Origin: Betaproteobacteria bacterium
GTDB taxonomy: Bacteria; Pseudomonadota; Gammaproteobacteria; Burkholderiales; SG8-39
Direction: 5' to 3'
NCBI GenBank assembly: GCA_005884335.1
Contig: VBCJ01000191.1
Coordinates: forward strand, 1 to 7,896
Length of the DNA stretch: 7,896 bases
Part shown: positions 1 to 5,846 of the stretch, one piece after another
Position numbering within the stretch: position 1 is the stretch's first letter
How the letters are laid out: every line of letters begins with the position of its first letter
Program-made: the position numbers and the translations under genes
Notes under the pieces: generated by a model
What the model saw: the letters and a program-made list of their open reading frames with translations, nothing else
Databases searched by the model: none
Told to the model about the DNA's origin: nothing

Positions 1-662
1 CCCTCGGGATGAAGCAGTGCCTTCCCAATCCCTGGGAGGAGTTCTCGATGAACTTCAAGAAGGGCGACAAGGTAAAAGGCCAGATCAAGTCGATCACCGA
101 CTTCGGCATTTTCATCGGGCTTCAGGGCGGAATCGACGGACTGGTGCACCTCTCGGACCTGTCCTGGACGCTGCCCGGCGAGGAGGCGGTGCGCAATTTC
201 AAGAAGGGCGAGGAGACCGAGGCGCAGGTGCTGTCGATCGATGTCGAGCGCGAGCGGATTTCGCTCGGGATCAAACAGCTCGAAGGCGATCCTTTCAACA
301 ACTTCGTCGCGAGCCACGAAAAGGGCAAGCTCATCTCGGGCACCGTCAAGTCGGTCGACGCCAAGGGGGCGGTCATCGCGATGGGCGGCGACCTCGAGGG
401 TTACCTGCGCGCATCCGAGATCTCCCGCGATCGTGTCGAGGACGCCCGCACCCATCTGAAAGAAGGCGACAGCGTCACGGCGATGATCATCAACGTCGAC
501 CGCAAGAACCGGACCATCAATCTTTCGGTCAAGCAGAAGGAATTCGCCGAGGAGAACGAAGCGATGGCCAAGCTCCAGAGCGAAAGCGCGGCCAGCACGG
601 GAAGCACCAACCTGGGCGCGCTCCTCAAGGCGAAATTGGACAACAAGAACGCTCAACAGTAA
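1..662 (+). CDS. rpsA: 30S ribosomal protein S1, C-terminal part (5' end outside window)
   Basis: S1 binds mRNA on the 30S subunit and helps start translation, especially on mRNAs with structured or weak ribosome binding sites. Only the last part is here; the reading frame is open to the left edge (first full codon at base 3) and the ATG at base 9 is internal, within the conserved SLGMKQC-like end of repeat 4. Two S1 (OB-fold) repeats are visible: one at about bases 60-281, with the motif DFGIFIGL and ending ISLGIKQL, and one at about bases 321-542, ending INLSVKQKE. They match repeats 5 and 6 of the six in E. coli S1. A charged tail ending NLGALLKAKLDNKNAQQ follows, as in betaproteobacterial S1. 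No defect is seen. The adjacency to ihfB is conserved in many proteobacteria. The identification is certain; only the upstream extent is unknown. Confidence 0.97.
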   Translation, partial: LGMKQCLPNPWEEFSMNFKKGDKVKGQIKSITDFGIFIGLQGGIDGLVHLSDLSWTLPGEEAVRNFKKGEETEAQVLSIDVERERISLGIKQLEGDPFNNFVASHEKGKLISGTVKSVDAKGAVIAMGGDLEGYLRASEISRDRVEDARTHLKEGDSVTAMIINVDRKNRTINLSVKQKEFAEENEAMAKLQSESAASTGSTNLGALLKAKLDNKNAQQ

Positions 663-671
663 TCGACCGGC

Positions 672-953
672 ATGACCAAGTCCGAACTTATTGCGAGGCT
701 CGCGACGCGTTATTCACAACTCGTCGCCAAGGATGCCGAATTCACCGTCAAGATGATCCTGGATGCGATGACGCAGAGTCTGGTCAAAGGGCAACGCATC
801 GAGATCCGCGGCTTCGGGAGTTTCGGGCTGAATCACCGGCCGGCGCGCGTCGGCCGCAATCCGAAATCGGGCGAGAGGGTGCACGTGCCGGAGAAGTTCG
901 TGCCGCATTTCAAAGCCGGCAAGGAACTGCGCGAGCGGGTCGATCAAAAATAG
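672..953 (+). CDS. ihfB: Integration host factor subunit beta
   Basis: IHF is a heterodimeric nucleoid protein that binds the DNA minor groove at specific sites and bends DNA sharply, affecting transcription, recombination and replication. This 93-residue protein has full family length. The HU/IHF signature is visible at residues 43-51 (IEIRGFGSF), and the DNA-intercalating proline sits at residue 64 in RNPKSGE, matching Pro64 of E. coli IHF-beta. The N-terminus MTKSELIARLA is typical of the beta rather than the alpha subunit. Its partner ihfA is not in this window. The start lies 9 bases after the rpsA stop, with no clear Shine-Dalgarno sequence in the gap, so translation may be coupled to rpsA. 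A terminator-like hairpin follows the gene. HU-beta is the main alternative, but the N-terminus and the rpsA neighbourhood make IHF-beta the better call. Confidence 0.97.
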   Translation: MTKSELIARLATRYSQLVAKDAEFTVKMILDAMTQSLVKGQRIEIRGFGSFGLNHRPARVGRNPKSGERVHVPEKFVPHFKAGKELRERVDQK

Positions 954-976
954 GAGCCTGGGCCGGCGGCATGCGG

Positions 977-1010
977 ACGGCGGCATCGACGAGGTGCCGC
1001 CGTTTGCTTT
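977..1010 (+). terminator. Hairpin with T-rich tail after ihfB, probable intrinsic terminator or attenuator
   Basis: Bases 977-987 (ACGGCGGCATC) pair with 993-1003 (GGTGCCGCCGT) as an 11-bp stem with one T-G wobble, around the five-base loop GACGA. TTGCTTT follows directly, giving a T-rich tail interrupted by GC. Polarity is + only, because the other side lacks an A-rich run that would serve on the - strand. It lies 23 bases after the ihfB stop and 15 bases before the lapA start, so it could separate the rpsA-ihfB unit from the envelope genes. The broken T-tract suggests partial rather than complete termination. The pairing is read directly from the sequence; the function is inferred. Confidence 0.6.
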
Positions 1011-1025
1011 GGAGTCCGTGATTAG

Positions 1026-1307
1026 ATGAAGCTCATCACTCATCTGTCGTGGCTGTTGCGCGCGCTGCTGTTCCTCGCCATATTCGCCTTCGCGCTCATG
1101 AATACGGATCCGGTGACGCTGCGCTTCTTCCTCGGGCGGACCTGGGAGATCCCGATGATCCTGGCATTGCTCCTGTTTTTCGCTTTCGGCGCCGCGATCG
1201 GGGTTCTCGCCTGCCTGCCGCGCCTGCTCGGGCAACGTCGCGAAATCCAGAAGCTCGAGCGCGAGCTGCGTGCGGCCGGCAATCACACCCTGCCGCCGCA
1301 CACGTAG
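1026..1307 (+). CDS. lapA: LPS assembly protein A (YciS/DUF1049 family inner-membrane protein)
   Basis: LapA is a small inner-membrane protein that works with LapB; in E. coli the pair is linked to LPS assembly and to turnover of LpxC, the committed enzyme of lipid A synthesis. The 93-residue product is close to E. coli LapA (about 100). Two hydrophobic helices are visible, at about residues 7-25 and 42-64. They are joined by the family loop MNTDPVTLRFFLG, with WEIPM just before the second helix. A short charged stretch (QRREIQKLERELR, residues 70-82) follows and could form a cytoplasmic coiled coil. A GGAG lies 11 bases before the ATG, a slightly long spacing. lapB follows after 12 bases, as in E. 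coli. The short length and low-information membrane sequence make the family call rest partly on this adjacency. Confidence 0.9.
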   Translation: MKLITHLSWLLRALLFLAIFAFALMNTDPVTLRFFLGRTWEIPMILALLLFFAFGAAIGVLACLPRLLGQRREIQKLERELRAAGNHTLPPHT

Positions 1308-1319
1308 GTCGAACTCTCC

Positions 1320-2495
1320 ATGGACTTCGAGCTCTGGTGGCTGTTCGGGTTCGCGCTGTTCTTCGGGCTGGGCTGGCTCGCGGCGCGCATCGACATCAAG
1401 CAGCTGCTGTGGGAATCGCGACAGCTGCCGCGCTCGTATTTCAAGGGCCTCAATTTTTTGCTGAACGAGCAGCCCGACAAGGCGATCGAGGCCTTCATCG
1501 AGGTGGTCAAGGTCGATCCGGAGACGGTCGAGCTGCACTTCGCCCTGGGGAGCCTGTTCCGCCGCCGCGGCGAGACCGAGCGGGCGATTCGCATGCATCG
1601 GAACCTGCTCGAACGTCCGGATCTGGGCGGGGAGCAGCGGCTGCACGCGATGGTCGAACTGGGGCAGGACTATCTCAAGGCCGGCCTTCTCGACCGCGCG
1701 GAAGAGATGTTTCTCAAGCTCAACAGCTCGCCGCATCGTTCCGAGGCGCTGAGATTCTTGCTCGAGATCTATCAGCAGGAAAAGGACTGGATGAAGGCCG
1801 TCGGGATCGCGCTCGAGCTGGAAAAGGACTCCGGGCAGTCCGCGCAAAAAGAAATCGCGAATTACTACTGCGAGCTCGCGCTGTCGGAAGTGACGCATTC
1901 GCGCCCGGAAGGGGCGAAGCGTCACCTGGAGGCGGCCCTCGCAGCGCACCGCAAATGCGTCCGCGCCAACATCATTCTGGGCGATGTCGCGGCAGCCTCG
2001 GGCGATCACGACGGCGCCATCCAGGCCTGGAAACGGATCGAACAGCAGAACCCGGCCTATCTCGCGCTCGTCGCGCAGCGCCTGCTCGAGAGCCATCGAG
2101 CGCTCGGGCGCACCGAGGAGGGGCTCACGCTGCTGCGCGGCTACCTGGCGAACTTTCCTTCGCTCGACCTGCTCGATGTCGCCTTCCAGTCGACACTGGA
2201 CTCCGAAGGCCCCGAGACCGCATACAAGCTGGTGAAGGACGAGTTGCGCCGCAATCAGACCTTGCTCGGCTTGGACAAGCTGCTCGAAGCGCAGCTCCTG
2301 GTCGCGCCCGCCGAAAGGCGCCACGATCTGGAACTCGTCCGCAATCTCATACACAGTCATACGCAACGCCTGGCGCGCTACCATTGCGAGAACTGCGGAT
2401 TCAAGGCACGGCAGTTCTATTGGCACTGTCCCGCCTGTGGCGGCTGGGAAACCTACCCGCCGATGCGGAATGAGGAATTCGAGCTGACGCCGTGA
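1320..2495 (+). CDS. lapB: LPS assembly protein B (YciM), TPR and rubredoxin-type metal-binding protein
   Basis: LapB is an inner-membrane-anchored cytoplasmic protein that in E. coli promotes FtsH-dependent degradation of LpxC and so limits lipid A synthesis. This 391-residue protein nearly equals E. coli LapB (389). Residues 5-23 form an N-terminal membrane anchor (WWLFGFALFFGLGWLA). From about residue 40 to 310 there are helical pairs of tetratricopeptide type, for example around residues 72-95, 110-135 and 215-240. The C-terminus carries a rubredoxin-like metal site with C356xxC359 (YHCENCGF) and C370xxC373 (HCPACGGW); all four cysteines are present, so the metal site should be intact. 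The start is 12 bases after lapA with only a weak AGG upstream, consistent with coupling. Membership of the LapB family is well supported; its role here is inferred from E. coli. Confidence 0.95.
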   Translation: MDFELWWLFGFALFFGLGWLAARIDIKQLLWESRQLPRSYFKGLNFLLNEQPDKAIEAFIEVVKVDPETVELHFALGSLFRRRGETERAIRMHRNLLERPDLGGEQRLHAMVELGQDYLKAGLLDRAEEMFLKLNSSPHRSEALRFLLEIYQQEKDWMKAVGIALELEKDSGQSAQKEIANYYCELALSEVTHSRPEGAKRHLEAALAAHRKCVRANIILGDVAAASGDHDGAIQAWKRIEQQNPAYLALVAQRLLESHRALGRTEEGLTLLRGYLANFPSLDLLDVAFQSTLDSEGPETAYKLVKDELRRNQTLLGLDKLLEAQLLVAPAERRHDLELVRNLIHSHTQRLARYHCENCGFKARQFYWHCPACGGWETYPPMRNEEFELTP

Positions 2496-2500
2496 AGCGT

Positions 2501-2505
2501 GGAGA
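2501..2505 (+). promoter_or_regulatory. Shine-Dalgarno sequence supporting the TTG start of ugd
   Basis: GGAGA lies six bases before the TTG at 2512, good spacing for a ribosome binding site. It supports TTG as the start, since translation from there gives MKITIVGAGYVGL, the expected N-terminus of the Rossmann fold, and no ATG lies at that position. Confidence 0.65.
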
Positions 2506-2511
2506 CAAAAT

Positions 2512-3852
2512 TTGAAGATCACCATCGTGGGTGCCGGCTACGTCGGTCTCGTCAGCGCTGCCTGTTTCGCGGAGGTCGGGAACGAAGTGCTTTGCCTGGA
2601 TCTCGATGCGTCGAAGATCCGTACGCTCGAGGCGGGCGAAATACCGATCTACGAACCGGGGCTGCTCGAAGTGGTCAAGCGCAACCGCGCCGCGGGGCGC
2701 CTGCACTTCACGACCGACGTCGAACGCGCGGCGCGCTTCGGAACGGTGCAGTGCATCGCGGTCGGGACGCCGCCCGGAGAGGACGGTTCGGCCGATCTTC
2801 AGCACGTGCTCTCTGCGGCACGCGCCATCGGCCGGCACATGACCGAGTACCGGGTGATCGTGAACAAGTCCACCGTGCCGGTCGGCACCGCGGACAAGGT
2901 GCGCACCGCGCTCGCGGAAGAGCTCAAGAGGCGCGGCGTGGACACGCCCTTCGCGGTGGTATCGAACCCCGAGTTCCTCAAGGAAGGGGCCGCACTGGAG
3001 GACTTCATGCGGCCCGACCGTATTGTGTTGGGTGCCGACGACCCCAAGGCGGTACAGATCATGCGCGCGCTGTACGCGCCGTTCCAGCGCAACCACGACC
3101 GCTTTTTTCTGATGGATGTGCGCTCGGCGGAGCTCACCAAATACGCGGCGAACGCGATGCTCGCGACGCGCATCTCGTTCATGAACGAGCTCGCCAACCT
3201 CGCCGAGCGCCTCGGCGCGGATATCGAAGAAGTGCGCAGAGGCATCGGATCGGACCCGCGCATCGGCTTTCACTTTCTGTACGCCGGCGCCGGTTATGGC
3301 GGCTCCTGCTTCCCGAAAGACGTGAAAGCGCTCATCCGCACTGCGGAAGAAGCCGGCGGCGCGCTCCCGATTCTCGAGGCCGTGGACCAAGTGAACGCGG
3401 CCCAGAAAAAGGTGCTCGCAGGGAAAATACTTGCGCGATTCGGCGGGAAACTCTCCGGACGGCGTATCGCCGTCTGGGGGCTTGCCTTCAAACAGAATAC
3501 CGACGACATGCGGGAAGCCTCGAGCCGCGTTCTGATCGAGGAGCTCGTGGCGAACGGCGCGACGGTGACCGCATACGACCCGGTGGCGATGCCTGGAGCG
3601 AAGCGCGCGCTGGCCGGGCTCGCGGGGATTCGTTACGCGGAATCGCCGCTCGCGGCGCTCGACGGCGCGGATGCGCTCGCGGTCGTCACCGAATGGCAGG
3701 AGTTCCGCAGCCCCGATTTCGAGGCGATCCGCGCGCGGCTCAAGACGCCGGCGATCTTCGATGGGCGCAATCTTTACGATCCGAACGAGCTGAGGCGCTT
3801 CGGCCTGGAGTACTATCCGATAGGACGGGCCGCGGTGAGGGCGGGCGGGTGA
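2512..3852 (+). CDS. ugd: UDP-glucose 6-dehydrogenase
   Basis: Ugd oxidises UDP-glucose to UDP-glucuronate with two NAD+ in the cytoplasm, supplying precursor for exopolysaccharide, capsule or lipid A/core modification. The protein is 446 residues, normal for the bacterial family. The N-terminal NAD-binding fold begins at once (IVGAGYVGL, residues 5-13) with an acidic strand end at D30-D32. STVPVGT lies at 120-126 and NPEFLKEGAALEDF at 152-165. The central dimerisation helix carries KYAANAMLATRISFMNE (210-226), with the family's Lys and Asn. The nucleophile is Cys266 in GYGGSCFPKD. The C-terminal UDP-binding part has GLAFKQNTDDMREAS (323-337) and FDGRNLYDP (416-424). The start codon is TTG. 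The stop overlaps the hldA start by four bases. GDP-mannose dehydrogenase is the nearest alternative, but the motifs and genomic setting favour Ugd. Confidence 0.95.
   Translation: MKITIVGAGYVGLVSAACFAEVGNEVLCLDLDASKIRTLEAGEIPIYEPGLLEVVKRNRAAGRLHFTTDVERAARFGTVQCIAVGTPPGEDGSADLQHVLSAARAIGRHMTEYRVIVNKSTVPVGTADKVRTALAEELKRRGVDTPFAVVSNPEFLKEGAALEDFMRPDRIVLGADDPKAVQIMRALYAPFQRNHDRFFLMDVRSAELTKYAANAMLATRISFMNELANLAERLGADIEEVRRGIGSDPRIGFHFLYAGAGYGGSCFPKDVKALIRTAEEAGGALPILEAVDQVNAAQKKVLAGKILARFGGKLSGRRIAVWGLAFKQNTDDMREASSRVLIEELVANGATVTAYDPVAMPGAKRALAGLAGIRYAESPLAALDGADALAVVTEWQEFRSPDFEAIRARLKTPAIFDGRNLYDPNELRRFGLEYYPIGRAAVRAGG
3837..3841 (+). promoter_or_regulatory. Shine-Dalgarno sequence inside the ugd 3' end, for hldA
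   Basis: GAGGG lies seven bases before the GTG at 3849 and inside the last codons of ugd. It supports the GTG start of hldA. With the GTGA overlap of start and stop, it suggests translational coupling of ugd and hldA. Confidence 0.55.
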
Positions 3853-4811
3853 AAGCGGAAAACTTGGTTTTCTCGGAGCTGCGCAAGGCGCGCGTCCTCG
3901 TAGTGGGCGACGTGATGCTCGACCGCTACTGGTACGGCGAGGTGGACCGCGTTTCCGACGAAGCGCCCGTGCAGATCGTCAAGATCGAGCCTGATCGCAC
4001 CAGGGAAACGCCCGGTGGAGCCGCGAACACCGCAGCGAACGCTGCAGCGCTGGGTGCGAACGTGGCGCTGCTCTCGGTTGTCGGAGACGACGAGGCGGGG
4101 CGCACGCTCGCGAAGCTTCTGGAAAGAGCTGGCGTCGAGGCCACGCTGCACTACGACGGTGACGTCCCCACCACGGTGAAGTTGCGCGTGATCGGACGGC
4201 AGCAGCAGATGCTGCGGATCGACTTCGAGACCCCGCCAAGTCGCGAGGTTCTGCTCGACAAGCTCGCGGACTACGAGCGGATGATCTCCGACCGGAACGT
4301 AATCATCCTCTCCGACTACGGCAAGGGCGGGCTCACGCACATCACGCGGATGATCGAGCTCGCCCGCGCTCAGGGCAAGATCGTGCTCGTCGATCCCAAA
4401 GGCGACGACTACTCGCGATACGTCGGAGCGACCATCGTGACCCCGAATCGCAAGGAGCTGCAGGAGGTCATGGGCCGCTGGAAGAGCGATGACCAGCTCG
4501 CAGAAAAAGCTCTGTCGCTGCGCAAGCGGCTCGGCCTGCAGGCCTTGCTCGTGACCTTGGGCAAGGACGGCATGACCCTTTTCGAAGAGCGACGAGTGCA
4601 TCATGAGCCGGCCCGTGCCCGCGAGGTGTTCGATGTGAGCGGCGCGGGCGACACGGTGATCGCAACGCTCGGCGCAATGCTCGGCGCCGGTGTGCCGCTT
4701 CACGATGCCGTTGTGGCCGCCAACCAGGCGGCGGGGATCGTCGTGGGGAAGCTCGGCACGGCCGTAGTCCATCCCGAGGAACTGATGGCCGAGTTGGCGC
4801 AGGGAAGATAG
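3849..4811 (+). CDS. hldA: D-glycero-beta-D-manno-heptose-7-phosphate kinase (RfaE1/HldA, kinase only)
   Basis: This cytoplasmic kinase phosphorylates heptose 7-phosphate at C1 to the 1,7-bisphosphate, on the route to ADP-heptose for the LPS inner core. The 320-residue product is a PfkB/ribokinase-family protein. It shows VVGDVMLDRYWYG (18-30), the sugar-binding loop GGAANTAANAAALG (56-69), VDPKGDDYSRY (181-191), TPNRKE (198-203) and the anion-hole/catalytic motif DVSGAGDTV (262-270) with Asp268 as the expected base. E. coli HldE has this kinase fused to a nucleotidyltransferase (477 residues in all). Here the protein ends where the kinase domain ends, so the adenylyltransferase (hldC/rfaE2) must be elsewhere. 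The GTG start overlaps the ugd stop by four bases and gives an N-terminus that aligns with E. coli HldE. hldD follows after 13 bases. The separate form is usual in betaproteobacteria. Confidence 0.93.
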   Translation: MKAENLVFSELRKARVLVVGDVMLDRYWYGEVDRVSDEAPVQIVKIEPDRTRETPGGAANTAANAAALGANVALLSVVGDDEAGRTLAKLLERAGVEATLHYDGDVPTTVKLRVIGRQQQMLRIDFETPPSREVLLDKLADYERMISDRNVIILSDYGKGGLTHITRMIELARAQGKIVLVDPKGDDYSRYVGATIVTPNRKELQEVMGRWKSDDQLAEKALSLRKRLGLQALLVTLGKDGMTLFEERRVHHEPARAREVFDVSGAGDTVIATLGAMLGAGVPLHDAVVAANQAAGIVVGKLGTAVVHPEELMAELAQGR

Positions 4812-4824
4812 AGGCCGGAAGACC

Positions 4825-5835
4825 ATGTACTTCGTAGTCACCGGCGCCGCCGGATTCATAGGCTCGAACCTCGTGCGGGCGCTGAACGCGCGCGGCGAAA
4901 CCCAGATCGTCGCCGTGGACGACCTGGAGCGCAGCGACAAGTTCCGCAATCTGGCGCCCTGCGAGATCGCCGATTTTCTCGACAAGGACGAATTCCGGAG
5001 GCGCCTCGAGGCGGGCGATTTTTCCGGGTCGATCGACGTCGTGTTCCATCAGGGCGCCTGTTCCGACACCATGGAAACCGACGGCCGCTTCATGATGGAA
5101 AACAATTACCGCTATTCGATGTCGCTGCTCGACTTCTGCGTGGAGGACCAAGTCCCTCTCCTCTATGCGTCTTCGGCGGCGGTTTACGGGGCGGGCACGG
5201 ACTTTCGCGAGGAGCGAAAGTTCGAGGCGCCGCTCAACATCTACGGCTACTCGAAATTCCTGTTCGATCAGGCGGTCCGGCGGCGCTTCGGCGAAGCGGG
5301 CTCGCAGATCGCCGGGTTCCGCTACTTCAACGTGTATGGTCCCAACGAATGGCACAAGGGCCGCATGGCGTCGGTGGCCTGGCATTTCTTCAATCAGTAT
5401 TCGGCGGAGCGGCGCGTGCGTCCCTTTGTCGGCTCCGGGGGCTACGCGGACGGCGAGCAGCGCCGCGACTTCATCTCGGTCGAGGACGTGACCAACGTCA
5501 ACCTGCATTTTCTCGATCATCCAGAGCTGTCGGGCATTTTCAACGTCGGCACCGGCCGGGCGCAGAGCTTCAACGACGTGGCGCTCGCCACGATCAACTG
5601 CTGCCGCAAAGCAAAAGGCGATCAACCCGTGGACCTGACGGAGGCGCGTAGGCAGGGCCTGATCGAGTACGCGCCCTTTCCGGACGCGCTCAGAGGCAGG
5701 TACCAGAATTTCACTCAGGCGGACGTCGGCGCGCTGCGGCGCGCAGGTTTCGCCGCGCCTTTCCTCCCGGTCGAGGAGGGCGTGGGACGCTACTGCCGCC
5801 AACTGCTCGACGGGCGAAAAGCGACCGGCGGCTGA
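4825..5835 (+). CDS. hldD: ADP-L-glycero-D-manno-heptose 6-epimerase
   Basis: HldD (RfaD) converts ADP-D-glycero-D-manno-heptose to the L-glycero form, the last step before heptose is added to the LPS inner core. The 336-residue protein is an extended short-chain dehydrogenase with the NADP-binding loop TGAAGFIGSN (6-15) and an acidic DDLE segment (32-35). Ser116, Tyr140 and Lys144 (in YASSAAVYG and IYGYSK) match the active-site residues of E. coli HldD, and Lys178 in NEWHKGRMAS matches its second catalytic base. RRDFISVEDV (213-222) and FNVGTG (239-244) are also typical. It is somewhat longer than E. coli HldD (310), mainly towards the C-terminus, which is common in betaproteobacteria. GGAAG lies three bases before the ATG, a tight spacing; an AGG lies ten bases before. 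It sits with hldA in the same run. Confidence 0.96.
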   Translation: MYFVVTGAAGFIGSNLVRALNARGETQIVAVDDLERSDKFRNLAPCEIADFLDKDEFRRRLEAGDFSGSIDVVFHQGACSDTMETDGRFMMENNYRYSMSLLDFCVEDQVPLLYASSAAVYGAGTDFREERKFEAPLNIYGYSKFLFDQAVRRRFGEAGSQIAGFRYFNVYGPNEWHKGRMASVAWHFFNQYSAERRVRPFVGSGGYADGEQRRDFISVEDVTNVNLHFLDHPELSGIFNVGTGRAQSFNDVALATINCCRKAKGDQPVDLTEARRQGLIEYAPFPDALRGRYQNFTQADVGALRRAGFAAPFLPVEEGVGRYCRQLLDGRKATGG

Positions 5836-5846
5836 TACGCCGCGCC

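Noticed and set aside
714..2525. A 603-codon open frame on the - strand across ihfB, lapA and lapB
   Set aside because: It is aligned codon for codon with the three real genes, which share one frame. Its stops would need TTA, CTA or TCA codons on the + strand, and GC-rich codon use avoids these; it ends exactly at the rare TCA (Ser15) of ihfB. The translation is low-complexity, rich in Arg, Gln and Glu, with no recognisable domain.
2401..3390. Other long - strand frames (2401-3390, 3813-4985, 5790-6392, 7122-7538)
   Set aside because: Each is codon-aligned with ugd, hldA, cysM or the exonuclease respectively and is a composition shadow of that gene.
2499..3848. Upstream extension of the hldA frame back to a GTG at 2499, as a possible fusion protein
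   Set aside because: The extension covers ugd in a different frame and reads as Arg/Gly-rich nonsense. The true kinase begins at the GTG at 3849, which has a Shine-Dalgarno sequence and aligns with the known N-terminus.
4468..5802. A 444-codon open frame on the - strand over hldA and hldD
   Set aside because: It is codon-aligned with hldD and has the same cause: scarcity of TTA, CTA and TCA. The sense-strand proteins show full sets of catalytic motifs; the antisense translation shows none.
5826..5843. Small inverted repeat at the hldD stop codon as a terminator
   Set aside because: Only a 5-bp stem can form, in two competing registers, and no T-rich tail follows. It is expected by chance in such GC-rich sequence.
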